A DNA stretch of 64,000 nt from Methanobrevibacter_A acididurans (GCF_046197875.1 NZ_CP166991.1:620001-684000); one strand, 5' to 3'; positions 36,130-45,545 are shown, counted from the stretch's first letter. Notes: generated by a model from the sequence alone, not told the origin. A program made the numbers and translations.

Positions 36130-37011
36130 ATGGAAAAAGGAACAGACGTATTAAAAGAAGGCTTTGCAAAAATGACTAAAGGTGGAGTCATCATGGATGT
36201 AGTAAATGCAAAACAAGCAGCAATTGCAGAAGATGCAGGGGCAGTAGCAGTAATGGCATTAGAAAAAGTACCAGCAGACATCCGTAAAGCAGGTGGAGTA
36301 GCAAGAATGGCGGATCCAACTATCGTAGAAGAAGTAGTAGATGCAGTTAGTATACCTGTAATGGCAAAAGCAAGAATAGGACATATTGCAGAAGCACAAA
36401 TACTTCAAACACTCGGAGTAGACATGATAGATGAAAGTGAAGTACTCACACCAGCAGACGACGAATTCCACATAAACAAAAAAGAATTTACAATCCCATT
36501 CGTATGTGGAGCAAGAAACCTCGGAGAAGCATTAAGAAGAATCGACGAAGGTGCAGCAATGATACGAACCAAAGGAGAACCAGGAACAGGAAATGTTGTT
36601 GAAGCAGTACGTCACATGAGAATGGTAACTGGGGAAATCAGAGATGTTCAAAACAAAAACACTGAAGAATTAAGAGAATATGCAAGAGTCATAGAAGCAC
36701 CATTACCATTACTTGAAGAAACAGCAAAACTTGGACACTTACCAGTAGTAAACTTTGCAGCTGGAGGAATTGCAACACCAGCAGATGCATCCTTAATGAT
36801 GCAACTTGGATCTGATGGAATATTTGTAGGATCTGGAATCTTCAAATCAGGTAATCCAGAAGCATTTGCAAAAGCAATTGTTGAAGCTACAGCTAATTAT
36901 GATAAACCTGAAAAACTTGCCGAAGTATCCAAAGGACTTGGAGAAGCAATGAAAGGAATAGAAATCTCCAACATTTCAGATTCTGAAAGAATGCAAGAAA
37001 GAGGAATATAA
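36130..37011 (+). CDS. pdxS: Pyridoxal 5'-phosphate synthase subunit PdxS
   Basis: 293 residues, the usual PdxS length. Strong matches: KGGVIMDVVNAKQAAIAEDA, VMALEKVPADIR, the catalytic-lysine segment PVMAKARIGHIAEA, RTKGEPGTGNVVEAVRHMR and NFAAGGIATPADAS with the phosphate site GSDGIFVGSGIFKS. PdxS makes PLP from ribose 5-phosphate, glyceraldehyde 3-phosphate and ammonia delivered by the glutaminase PdxT. No pdxT lies in this window. TAGGAGAA before the ATG supports the start. Confidence 0.97.
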   Translation: MEKGTDVLKEGFAKMTKGGVIMDVVNAKQAAIAEDAGAVAVMALEKVPADIRKAGGVARMADPTIVEEVVDAVSIPVMAKARIGHIAEAQILQTLGVDMIDESEVLTPADDEFHINKKEFTIPFVCGARNLGEALRRIDEGAAMIRTKGEPGTGNVVEAVRHMRMVTGEIRDVQNKNTEELREYARVIEAPLPLLEETAKLGHLPVVNFAAGGIATPADASLMMQLGSDGIFVGSGIFKSGNPEAFAKAIVEATANYDKPEKLAEVSKGLGEAMKGIEISNISDSERMQERGI

Positions 37012-37072
37012 AACCTTTCTCTTACTCTTATTTTTTTAAAACATTAATAATACTAAAAGGTAAGAAATTAAT

Positions 37073-37918
37073 ATGAAACCAGTATTAGCAATAGGACCAC
37101 TAAGTAAAGACATACTAATAAACAAAACACAAAAAATAGAAAAAACAGGTGGAGCCTTATACTACCAAAGTCAAATCTACCAATACTTAAAAACCCCATA
37201 TCAAATAATCCTATCACTAAAAACTGAAGATAAAAACTTAATAAACAACTTCCCTAATCCAGAAAAAATACATCCAATATATAAAAAAGAAACAATAACA
37301 TTCACTAATAAATACTTAACACCAGAAAAAAGAATACAAACAAGTAACTTCGCAAATACACCAATAACTATAGAAGACATTAAACCATTAACAGAAAATA
37401 TAAATTTCTCAGCAATAATCTTAAATCCTCTATTAAAAACAGATTTCAACTTAAATATTTATCAATATTTAAATACATTAAAAACACCTATCTATTTAAG
37501 TATACAAGGACTTTTAAGAACACAATCTAAGAATAATCAAATAAAATTAGAGAAAAATAAGGACCTTAATCAAATATTACCTTATATAACTGGTTTATTT
37601 TTAGATCAATTTGAAGCACAAACATTATATCCAAATGATCCCTTAGATTTAATAGCATATAAATTATCTAAACTAGGACCATTAGAAACAATAATAACAC
37701 AAGCACATAAAGGTTCACTTATACATTCTAAAATTACTAATACTACAATTTCTGTACCTGCAGTTAAAGTCCAAGAAGAAAATTTTCCAACAGGAGCTGG
37801 AGATACTTATATGGCAGCATATATTTCACAAAGATTAAATGGGTATAGTATTAATTATAGTGCAGAATTCGCATCTGAAATCACTAGTAAAAAAATAGAA
37901 TGGGGTAAACTAATATAA
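37073..37918 (+). CDS. PfkB family carbohydrate/nucleoside kinase
   Basis: 281 residues. It has the ribokinase-like layout: AIGPLSKDI at the start, GGALYYQS as the substrate lid region, and the C-terminal signature FPTGAGDTYMAAY with the GAGD anion hole and catalytic Asp. The substrate cannot be read from the sequence; archaeal members of similar size phosphorylate nucleosides or sugars. It follows pdxS by 61 bases in the same direction, possibly as an operon, though a vitamin B6 link is speculative. Confidence 0.85.
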   Translation: MKPVLAIGPLSKDILINKTQKIEKTGGALYYQSQIYQYLKTPYQIILSLKTEDKNLINNFPNPEKIHPIYKKETITFTNKYLTPEKRIQTSNFANTPITIEDIKPLTENINFSAIILNPLLKTDFNLNIYQYLNTLKTPIYLSIQGLLRTQSKNNQIKLEKNKDLNQILPYITGLFLDQFEAQTLYPNDPLDLIAYKLSKLGPLETIITQAHKGSLIHSKITNTTISVPAVKVQEENFPTGAGDTYMAAYISQRLNGYSINYSAEFASEITSKKIEWGKLI

Positions 37919-38150
37919 ATCCTTGTTTTTATTTTCTGAATTATAAAAACATTTAAAACTTCTTTTGATATCCCTATTTTAAAATTTTTTTTATTCAGTT
38001 TTTATTGATTATTTATTTTTAATTTATTTATTATCTTTATTTTGAATGTTGAGGGGGGAATGTTTTATATATTTTTAATTTTATATTTTTAAATGTCGAT
38101 ATGTAATGTATCACTTGTCGTTTATTTATTTTTAAAATTAGGAGGAAAAT

Positions 38151-40079
38151 ATGAAAAATTTTAAGTGTTTAAATATTTTAATTATTTTAGTAACGCTAGC
38201 TGTCTTAATATTATCTGTTCCTTCAGCTTTTGCAGTTGATACAAATAATTATACAAATGATAATGTAATATTAAATTCTAATACTACTAATAATATTTAT
38301 GTGGATAATAATACTAATATTCAAACTGTTATTGATAATGCCAGTGAAGGTTGTAATATTGTTTTAAGCAATGGCACATATCATGAGTCCGGTTTAATTG
38401 TTAATAAAAGTTTAAATTTTATTGGTGATGAAAATTCTATTATCAATGCTACAAATTTTAATACAAGTATTTTCACCATAACAGGAAAAAATACTAATAT
38501 TATGTTTGCTGGTTTAAATTTTATTGGAGGTTCTAGTAATTTTGGTGGTGCTTTAGACATTTATGATGCAAAAGTTACTATTTCTAATTGTAATTTCACA
38601 GGTGCCTATGCTAGTAACAATGGTGGTTGTATAGCTAATCTTGGTGGAAATTTAATAATTGATAATTCCTTTTTTAATAACTGTAGTAGTGGTCATAACG
38701 GTGGTTCAATAAACTGTTTTAATGGGGATTTAACCTTAACTAATAGCTTTTTTGCAAATTGTAAATGTGATTATGATGGGGGTGCAATTTCCCTAAATAA
38801 TTACAGTAGTGGAAAAATTATAGGTAACTTTTTTATAAATAACACTGCAGGTGAATGGGGTGCTTGTGTTTATGAATGGAATGCAATAACTGTTAATATT
38901 ACTAATAATATTTTTATTTCTAATAATGCTAAAAAAGGTGCTTGTTTATTCATCTATGGTGCAAATAATATAACTGGTAATGTTTTTAAAAATAATAGTG
39001 CTGATTATGGTGCAGGAGTATATGTTGAAGAAGCTTATGGATCTGTACTTTCAAGTGTTGAATGTAATTTTAATAGTTTTATTAATAATATTGCATTAAA
39101 TGGTAGTGATGTTTACATTTATCGTTGTTCATTACCTAGTAATTTTAATAATAACTGGTGGGGAATAAATAACCCTTTAACCAATATTAGTCAATTTAAC
39201 CAATCTTACTATGATATTAAAAATGATGTAGGTTTACCATCTACATGGTTAAACACTAAAGCTACCTATAAAAATAGTATAATAACTGTTGAAATGGCCT
39301 CATCTAATACTTCTAGTAAGGATAATATTAATTTACCAGTTTTCGCTAATTTATATTATAATAATAATTTAATAGATACAAATATTTTAATTAATGGAAC
39401 TACAGATTTTAATGTTTCATCATATGAATTAGATAATATACTAATTAATGTAGGTAATCAAAATTTCACTTTCACATCAACTAATACTAGTACTATTCTT
39501 AATAGTTCTAATGTTTCTGTAATTTATGGTTATACTAATAAATACACTGTTAAATTAACAACTAATACTGGTAAAGCTTTATCCAATGAAGAAGTTCTTT
39601 TAAATATTACTAATTTAAGTAATGGATTAAACAAGGTATATAAGATTTTAACTGATAATGAAGGTATTGCAAGTTTACCTATTAATCTTTTAACAGGTGC
39701 CTATAGTATGAATGCAAGTTATTCTGGAAATAATCAGTATACATCATCAACAATTTTCACTTATTATAACATTATAACAAACCTTTATAATACTAATCTA
39801 ATTGTTAATAATTTTAATGAAACATTTGATAGTGGTAATTCTTTAATTGGTAAATTGAGTGATGTGTGGGGAAATCCTATAGTAAATAGAATTGTTAATT
39901 TAAAATTATCCCGTTTAAGTGATGGTGTTAGTAAAACTTATTATGTTACCACTGATACTAATGGGGAGTATAATTTACCTATAAATTTAAATATTGGTTG
40001 TTATAAAGTAGATTGTTCTTTTGATGGGGATAATCCTTATTTAGCAAGCAGTACCTTGGGTACAATTACTGTTTATTAA
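38151..40079 (+). CDS. Secreted adhesin-like protein: beta-helix domain plus Ig-like modules
   Basis: 642 residues. AGGAGGAAA sits just before the ATG. A signal peptide (about 1-28, VLILSVPSAFA) leads to a right-handed beta-helix (about 45-330) made of short repeats such as GGALDIYDAKVTISNCNFTG and GGSINCFNGDLTLTNSFF, of the NosD/Pmp type. Two Ig-like modules follow (about 440-540 and 545-642) with the LSRLSDGVSKTYYVTTDTNG signature shared with the other surface proteins here. No anchor at the C-terminus. Likely cell-surface adhesin. Confidence 0.87.
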   Translation: MKNFKCLNILIILVTLAVLILSVPSAFAVDTNNYTNDNVILNSNTTNNIYVDNNTNIQTVIDNASEGCNIVLSNGTYHESGLIVNKSLNFIGDENSIINATNFNTSIFTITGKNTNIMFAGLNFIGGSSNFGGALDIYDAKVTISNCNFTGAYASNNGGCIANLGGNLIIDNSFFNNCSSGHNGGSINCFNGDLTLTNSFFANCKCDYDGGAISLNNYSSGKIIGNFFINNTAGEWGACVYEWNAITVNITNNIFISNNAKKGACLFIYGANNITGNVFKNNSADYGAGVYVEEAYGSVLSSVECNFNSFINNIALNGSDVYIYRCSLPSNFNNNWWGINNPLTNISQFNQSYYDIKNDVGLPSTWLNTKATYKNSIITVEMASSNTSSKDNINLPVFANLYYNNNLIDTNILINGTTDFNVSSYELDNILINVGNQNFTFTSTNTSTILNSSNVSVIYGYTNKYTVKLTTNTGKALSNEEVLLNITNLSNGLNKVYKILTDNEGIASLPINLLTGAYSMNASYSGNNQYTSSTIFTYYNIITNLYNTNLIVNNFNETFDSGNSLIGKLSDVWGNPIVNRIVNLKLSRLSDGVSKTYYVTTDTNGEYNLPINLNIGCYKVDCSFDGDNPYLASSTLGTITVY

Positions 40080-40238
40080 TTAAATTTAATTTTTTATTTT
40101 TTTTAGATTATTTGTTAAGTTCTTTTTTTTATAGAATTAGTTTTTATATATTTTAAAACATTTTTCATATGAATATTTGCTCATATGATTAATTTATCTT
40201 ATATAATATTATATACTGTTTAAAACATAAAACTATTT

Positions 40239-41090
40239 ATGAATAAATTAGATGATTATAATCATAAAGCTACTGTGCATTTATCCTTTGCACTAGTTTT
40301 AAATCTACTTTTTAATGTTATTGTTATTGTTGGAGGATTACTTACTAATAGTATTGCGATTCTTGCAGATGCTGTTCATGATGTTGGTGATACTCTTGCA
40401 ATTTTTATTGCATGGTTTTTGCAAAAGTTTTCTGAACGTGGTCGAAATTATATTTACACTTATGGATATAAACGGTTTAGTGTTTTAGGTGCAGTACTCA
40501 CAAGTACTATTGTTATTTGTGCTTGTGTCGTTGTATTATATGAAGCTTTTAGTCGTTTATTTGCACCTGTGGAACCTTCTTCAACTGGTATGGTTCTTGT
40601 TGCCCTATTAGGTATCCTTTTAAAAGGTTTATCAGTTTATGCCTTACATGGAGGTAAAACATTTAATGAACGAAGTATTCTTGTTCACTTGTTTGGTGAT
40701 GTTGTTGAATGGATTGTTGTTTTAATTTTAAGTGTTGTGCTTGTATTCTATAATATTCCTATTTTAGATCCTTTAGCTAGTATCGGTATTAGTTTATGGA
40801 TTATTTATAATCTTGGAAATAATCTTTATCGTAGTTTAAAAGTACTGGTACAATCAGTACCTAATGATTTTGATTTAAAAACTTTTAAATCAGAAGTTAC
40901 AAATATCCAGGGTGTTATTGGTGTTGAAGATTTACATGTGTGGAGTCTTGATGGAATTAGTAATGTTCTCACTTTAAAGATTAAGACAAATATGACTGAT
41001 GCTAATAGTTTATTTAAAATTAAAGATGAAGTAAATAATATTGCTTCTAATTATGATGTTAGTGATTCTACAGTTGAGTTTAAAACCTAA
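40239..41090 (+). CDS. Cation diffusion facilitator (CDF) metal transporter
   Basis: 283 residues with six predicted membrane spans and a C-terminal cytoplasmic ferredoxin-like domain (about 205-283, with VEDLHVWSLDG). The transport site is HxxxD in both helix 2 (H47DVGD51) and helix 5 (H150LFGD154), the arrangement of zinc-type CDF exchangers. It exports Zn2+ or a similar divalent ion in exchange for protons. No ribosome binding site is evident. It stands alone after the beta-helix adhesin. Confidence 0.9.
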   Translation: MNKLDDYNHKATVHLSFALVLNLLFNVIVIVGGLLTNSIAILADAVHDVGDTLAIFIAWFLQKFSERGRNYIYTYGYKRFSVLGAVLTSTIVICACVVVLYEAFSRLFAPVEPSSTGMVLVALLGILLKGLSVYALHGGKTFNERSILVHLFGDVVEWIVVLILSVVLVFYNIPILDPLASIGISLWIIYNLGNNLYRSLKVLVQSVPNDFDLKTFKSEVTNIQGVIGVEDLHVWSLDGISNVLTLKIKTNMTDANSLFKIKDEVNNIASNYDVSDSTVEFKT

Positions 41091-41391
41091 AAACTTTTCA
41101 TTTACACCATCAACTTTCATTTTCAATATTTTTAAAGATTCCTTTCATTATTTTATTAAATCTTTTCTTGTTTTCAATAATTTTAATCTTTCCATCCGTT
41201 TAAACCTATCTTCTAATCTTATTATTTAAAAAGTAATAATAAATGTATATATCTATTATTTAATTTTCACTTTTCTATAAATTAATATTTATAAAAAACT
41301 AAGAACTAATAAAAAAAAGTATTTGATAATTTGTGAGTATAAAAAAAAGTTTTTAAAATAAGGAAAAAAATTTGGAGAATTTAAATTTAAT
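41091..41391. other. Intergenic gap between convergent genes
   Basis: About 300 bp between the CDF gene and the acyl-CoA ligase operon, which converge. No credible gene, RNA or repeat seen; an overlapping 62-codon frame is low-complexity and rejected. Confidence 0.5.
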
Positions 41392-43071
41392 TTATAAATC
41401 TCCATTTACTTTTCGCTCTTCAAGTAATTTAAGACCTAAATCTCCAAGTTTATACTTTTGAATTTTTCCACTAGTAGTTAATGGGAATTCTTCTACAAAG
41501 AATACATATTTAGGAACCTTAAATCTTGCAATATTACCTATACAAAAGTCTCTTATATCAGCTTCTGTTAAGTCATCACAATTATCTTCTTTAATTATGA
41601 ATGCACCTACGATTTCCCCATATTTTTCATCAGGTATTCCTGCTACTTGTGCATCTTGGATACATGGATGAGTGAATAAGTATTCTTCAATTTCACGAGG
41701 GTAAATATTTTCCCCTCCACGTATAATCATATCTTTAATACGTCCAACAATACTATAATATCCATCTTCATCTTCCACAGCTAAATCTCCACTGTGTAAC
41801 CATCCATCAGGTTCAATGGTTTCAGCAGTTTTCTCAGGCATGTTATAGTATCCTTTCATCACATTGAATCCTTTACACATTATTTCCCCTTTTTCTCCTT
41901 GAGGTAATTCTTCACCAGTTTCAGGATCTACAATTTTAACCTCAATGTTTGGGAATTTTCTACCTACAGTGTTAACTTTCTTTTCAAAAGTATCTTCTGC
42001 ACATGTTTGTGTGAATCCTGGTGCTGCTTCAGTTAATCCATAAACACTTGTGATTTCTTTCATGTTCATTTTATCTATTACAGCTTTCATTGCTTCTTTT
42101 GGACATGTGGAACCTGCCATAATACCTGTTCTTAAACTAGTTAAGTCGAACATATCAAACATAGGATGGTTTAATTCTGCAATGAACATTGTTGGAACTC
42201 CATAAACACTAGTACATTTTTCTTTTTGGATACTAGATAAAGTGAGTAATGGGTTGAATTCTTCTAACATTACAAGTGTTGAACCATGAGTGATTACTGA
42301 CATTACTCCAAGAACTGTTCCAAAACAGTGGAATAATGGTACAATTAAACATAAACGATCTTTATTAGTATAGTTCATGTTTTCCCCAATATAAAATCCA
42401 TCGTTTACAATATTTCTACTTGTTAACATTACTCCTTTAGGGAATCCTTCTGTACCACTAGTATATTGCATCATGATTACATCATTCTGATCCACATTAG
42501 CTTTTGCATCAGTTAATTCTTTATCTGCAACATTTTGACCTAATAAAAGTAATTCATTAGTATTGTACATTCCCCGGTGTTTTCTTTGTCCAATATAGAT
42601 TATATCTTTTAAATGTGGATATTTTTTACTGTGAAGATTTCCTCTTGCTTGTGTTTTTAATTCTGGTACTAGTTCATACATTATGTTAAAGTAAGATGTG
42701 TCACGGAATCCATCAGTCATAGCTATTGCTTTCATGTCTGATTGTTCTAATACATAATCTACTTCATGTTTTTGGTAAGCAGTATTCATTGTTACAAGTA
42801 CTGCACCAATTTTTGCTGTTGCAAACATGAATGTTATCCATTCAGGCACATTTTTTGCCCATATTCCAACATGATCTCCTTTTCCAACTCCAATTCCAAG
42901 TAATCCTTTTGCTAGATTATCTGCTCTTTCATCGAATTCTTTGTATGTGAAACGTAGTCCTCTGTCTGGGTAAACTAAAAATTCATGGTCTGGTTGTTTT
43001 TTTACCATGTCTTCAAAGAATGCTCCTAGACTTTTTTCTGTGAATAATTCTGAAATTTTAAACACCACCAT
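41392..43071 (-). CDS. AMP-forming acyl-CoA synthetase (acyl-activating enzyme)
   Basis: 559 residues with all ANL-superfamily motifs: the P-loop YTSGTEGFPKGV, the aromatic GLTEAAPG site, HSGDLAVEDEDGYYSIVGR, DMIIRGGENIYPREIEE and the C-terminal catalytic lysine in TTSGKIQKYKL. It activates a carboxylic acid through the acyl-AMP to acyl-CoA. By layout it resembles medium-chain fatty acyl-CoA ligases rather than acetyl-CoA synthetase; the exact acid is unknown. Its ATG overlaps the stop of the upstream hotdog gene by one base (TAATG), so it is translationally coupled to the regulator-hotdog-hotdog operon. Confidence 0.9.
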   Translation of the reverse strand: MVVFKISELFTEKSLGAFFEDMVKKQPDHEFLVYPDRGLRFTYKEFDERADNLAKGLLGIGVGKGDHVGIWAKNVPEWITFMFATAKIGAVLVTMNTAYQKHEVDYVLEQSDMKAIAMTDGFRDTSYFNIMYELVPELKTQARGNLHSKKYPHLKDIIYIGQRKHRGMYNTNELLLLGQNVADKELTDAKANVDQNDVIMMQYTSGTEGFPKGVMLTSRNIVNDGFYIGENMNYTNKDRLCLIVPLFHCFGTVLGVMSVITHGSTLVMLEEFNPLLTLSSIQKEKCTSVYGVPTMFIAELNHPMFDMFDLTSLRTGIMAGSTCPKEAMKAVIDKMNMKEITSVYGLTEAAPGFTQTCAEDTFEKKVNTVGRKFPNIEVKIVDPETGEELPQGEKGEIMCKGFNVMKGYYNMPEKTAETIEPDGWLHSGDLAVEDEDGYYSIVGRIKDMIIRGGENIYPREIEEYLFTHPCIQDAQVAGIPDEKYGEIVGAFIIKEDNCDDLTEADIRDFCIGNIARFKVPKYVFFVEEFPLTTSGKIQKYKLGDLGLKLLEERKVNGDL

Positions 43072-43523
43072 TATATATTATTTTTTTTATTTTTCTTTAA
43101 AAAGCAATCATTTGCTATTTCATCTTCACTAATTAAGTGTTCTCTAAGTTTCTCTTTAATCTCTTCTGGTATGGGTTCTTTGTGTTGTGCCATAAAATCA
43201 AAGTTAACTACTACACTTTTTCCTTTAGCTTTTAATTCTCCATCTTGCCATGCTTCATGGCCTGTAACAAAAGATGTGTTTCCAATATGTAATATGTAAG
43301 TTTTTATAAGTACATCTTTACCATAAACGGTTTTTCCAACAAAATCGTTTTCTGTACGCAACATTATAAGTTTCCATTTTTCATAATGTAGGTCTAAATC
43401 CGGTGTGAAAAATCTGAATACATCATTTCTCCCAACTTCAAACCAGTTACCTATCACTGTGTTGTTTACACAACGCATTGCATCAATGTCCCCGAATTGT
43501 GGTTGAACTATAGTTTCAAACAT
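43071..43523 (-). CDS. Hotdog-fold acyl-CoA thioesterase-like protein (copy 2)
   Basis: 150 residues, 4HBT family: FGDIDAMRCVNNTVIGNWFE has the catalytic Asp and the D...VNN...W.E pattern, followed by a strand-rich ILHIGNTSFVTGHEAW segment. It is clearly paralogous to the gene at 43526 (same length, aligned motifs), the pair arising by tandem duplication. It probably hydrolyses a thioester made by, or related to, the ligase encoded just downstream. Confidence 0.85.
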   Translation of the reverse strand: MFETIVQPQFGDIDAMRCVNNTVIGNWFEVGRNDVFRFFTPDLDLHYEKWKLIMLRTENDFVGKTVYGKDVLIKTYILHIGNTSFVTGHEAWQDGELKAKGKSVVVNFDFMAQHKEPIPEEIKEKLREHLISEDEIANDCFLKKNKKNNI

Positions 43524-43525
43524 TT

Positions 43526-43966
43526 TTATTTCACCTTCATACTTGGTATGTGTTTTCCGATTTCTTCTTCACTTATTAAGTGTTTATTAAGTTTTTCTTT
43601 TATGTCCTCAGGTATTGGCATTTGTTCATTGTTTATCCAATCATAGTATACAAGAATTGATTTTCCAACTGCTTTTAATTCTCCATTTTGCCATGCTTCT
43701 TCCCCTGTGGTAAATGAGGTTTCACCAACTCTTAAAATATATGATAAGATTGTTACATCTTTTCCAAAGAATGTTTGTCCAACAAAGTTTGCTTCATTGT
43801 GTACAAGTATTAATTTCCAGTCTTCATCTTCTAAGCTTAAATTTGGTGTGAAAAATTTAAATATTTCATTTCTAGCAAGTTCAAACCAGTCTACCATTTT
43901 ATTATTGTTTACATGTTTTAAACCATCTATATCTCCAAAACGGGGAGTTACTGTTATTTCAAACAT
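43526..43966 (-). CDS. Hotdog-fold acyl-CoA thioesterase-like protein (copy 1)
   Basis: 146 residues, 4HBT family, with FGDIDGLKHVNNNKMVDWFE as active-site region and ILRVGETSFTTGEEAW later. It is the tandem paralogue of the gene at 43071 and is separated from it by two bases. Two copies may form a heteromer or act on different acyl chains. It lies between the regulator gene and the second copy in the same operon. Confidence 0.85.
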   Translation of the reverse strand: MFEITVTPRFGDIDGLKHVNNNKMVDWFELARNEIFKFFTPNLSLEDEDWKLILVHNEANFVGQTFFGKDVTILSYILRVGETSFTTGEEAWQNGELKAVGKSILVYYDWINNEQMPIPEDIKEKLNKHLISEEEIGKHIPSMKVK

Positions 43967-43988
43967 TTTTATGTTCTCCCATTTTATT

Positions 43989-44567
43989 TTAATCTTTTGG
44001 AGTGTAGAGTACTGCTAATATTTGTGATTTTTCTTTATGATAACTGTGAAGGTGGTGTGGTACGATTCCATCGTAGTATGCACTATCACCTTTGTTTAGT
44101 ATACTTGTTTCTTTTCCATATTCTAATTCTATGTCCCCATTTAAAACATATATAAATTCTTCACCTTCATGGCTAGATAATTCATAGTTTTCTTCTTTAG
44201 ATTCAACATCTATTATGAATGGTTCCATATGTCTGTCTACTTTTCCTGCTGCTAATGCATGGAATTCTAAATCTGAACTATTTGTTACATTTTCTCTTCC
44301 ACTGAAGTATACGGTATGATCACTTTTTCCCCCTCTTACTATTATTGGATCTTCTTCAGGGGTGTCATCAAGGAATGTTCCGAGTCTTACTCCTAATGCA
44401 CGAGATATTTTAGTTAGTGGTGTGAGTGATGGTATCACATCTCCTTTTTCTATAGCTTTTACTATAGGGAGGCTTACTCCACTATCTTCTGCTAGTTGTT
44501 TGATTTCCATGTCTTGGGTTTCTCTCATCTGTTTTACTTTAAATCCTATACTATTTTTTTCAGGCAT
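43989..44567 (-). CDS. XRE-type HTH regulator with C-terminal cupin domain
   Basis: 192 residues from the ATG at 44567, which is preceded by AGGATGGT; an ATG at 44579 would add four residues and lies in that binding site. The HTH (about 3-60) reads IKQLAEDSGVSLPIVKAIEKG, and a cupin (about 115-185) has HEGEEFIYVLNGDIELEYG and PHHLHS. Such HTH-cupin regulators sense small ligands. As first gene of an operon with two thioesterases and an acyl-CoA ligase, it probably controls that operon, perhaps in response to an acyl compound (inference). Confidence 0.9.
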   Translation of the reverse strand: MPEKNSIGFKVKQMRETQDMEIKQLAEDSGVSLPIVKAIEKGDVIPSLTPLTKISRALGVRLGTFLDDTPEEDPIIVRGGKSDHTVYFSGRENVTNSSDLEFHALAAGKVDRHMEPFIIDVESKEENYELSSHEGEEFIYVLNGDIELEYGKETSILNKGDSAYYDGIVPHHLHSYHKEKSQILAVLYTPKD

Positions 44568-44588
44568 TTTTTCTACCATCCTATTATG

Positions 44589-44887
44589 AAAAATTTTTTT
44601 AATATTAAGTTGTTATTTTTTTTTTTTGGAAGTTTTTAAAAATATTTTAAACTAGTAAAATTCTTGTAGTTTAATTTTTATTAAAATTAGTAAATTAATT
44701 ATAAAAAAAATCTTAATCTTAATTTTTTTTATTATAATAATAATTATTATATTATATTAATTATTTTTATGATTATTTTTTCTGAAAGTTTTTGATAAAA
44801 TTATTTATTTTTTATTTGTTTGGTTTCTATTTCTCTTTCAGATAAATTATTTTTTTTTGTAGGTGTGAAATTACTATTATATTGTAG
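44589..44887. other. Non-coding gap upstream of the regulator operon
   Basis: About 300 bp of AT-rich sequence with the runs ATAATAATAATTATTATATTATAT near 44738-44762. The promoter of the regulator operon must lie here. No gene seen. Confidence 0.4.
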
Positions 44888-45028
44888 TTAATTTACTTGA
44901 ATATCTGTTGGGTACAGACTATTGGTTATTATGTTCCCTGTGTATTGAGCAGCGATGCTGCTCAAACCTAATGTTAACAAACCTATGGATAATAATTTTA
45001 TTGTATCTCCTTTTGTTATTGAATTCAA
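44888..45028 (-). CDS. 46-residue small protein
   Basis: A 46-residue frame on the minus strand, from a TTG at 45028 to TAA at 44888. AGGTGA sits 6 bases before the TTG, which is good evidence for translation. The product has a short charged N-terminus (NSITKGD), a hydrophobic helix (KLLSIGLLTLGLSSIAA, about 11-27) and a polar C-terminal tail. A perfect stem of 9 bp (TTGAGCAGC/GCTGCTCAA, 44945-44965) lies within it. It may be a secreted or membrane peptide. No known family. Composition is clearly more gene-like than the T-rich surroundings. Confidence 0.55.
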   Translation of the reverse strand: MNSITKGDTIKLLSIGLLTLGLSSIAAQYTGNIITNSLYPTDIQVN

Positions 45029-45472
45029 GTTTGTTCACCTATATTAATTGTTTTGTATTTAAAATAGTTTTTATATATATTTTTTGTATAATTTTCTATT
45101 ATACATTTTTAATATTGAATTTTTTATCATTTAAAGTTTGTTATTGTTTGAACATTTTTTTACTATTTTTTTTAGTGTTTTCCCTATTTTTAAATATTTT
45201 TTTATTTTTTATTTTTTTCAGATCATTATTTTAGTGTTGTGCCGGTAATTTTTTCAAATTTTTTCCGGTTTGCATGTTTTTTTAAGATTCATATTTTTTT
45301 AATTTTTTTCCTATTTTTTTATCTTAAATTTTTATTTATAATGTATTTTATTTTTATTTCTATTTTTATTGGTTTTATGTTTTTATTTTATCTTTTTAGT
45401 TTTGTTTTTTTGTTTTTTTTATTTTTTATCTTTTTAATGTTGGTTTTGGATTCTTATTTTTTTACCAAAACA
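45029..45472. other. Strongly T-rich strand-asymmetric spacer
   Basis: About 440 bp in which the plus strand is mostly T with short A or G interruptions and little C. The long open frames seen in it are low-complexity Phe/Leu/Ile strings with no ribosome binding site, so I treat the region as non-coding. Confidence 0.5.
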
Positions 45473-45480
45473 TTTAAATA
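45473..45480 (+). promoter_or_regulatory. Archaeal TATA box
   Basis: TTTAAATA in the context CCAAAACATTTAAATACTC is a good archaeal BRE/TATA match. A start about 25 bases downstream would fall at about 45501-45505, just at an ATG followed by an unusually GC-rich stretch. Confidence 0.5.
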
Positions 45481-45500
45481 CTCTTGTAAACAACATTATT

Positions 45501-45545
45501 ATGTCGGAAGGTGGTTTCCGTATTCCGGCAAAAAATATTTTTTGA
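45501..45545 (+). other. Possible leaderless 14-codon peptide or small RNA start
   Basis: ATG at 45501 opens a 14-codon frame (MSEGGFRIPAKNIF) that ends at TGA 45543. It falls where transcription from the TATA box at 45473 should begin, so it could be leaderless. The segment TCGGAAGGTGGTTTCCG has a short inverted repeat (CGGAA/TTCCG). It could equally be the 5' end of a small RNA or the relic of a gene. Confidence 0.3.

Noticed and set aside
36259..36845. Minus-strand frames in pdxS
   Set aside because: Shadow frames with odd Cys/Tyr/Phe-rich products; pdxS is certain.
41041..41229. 62-codon frame after the CDF gene
   Set aside because: Overlaps the CDF end, low complexity, no start signal.
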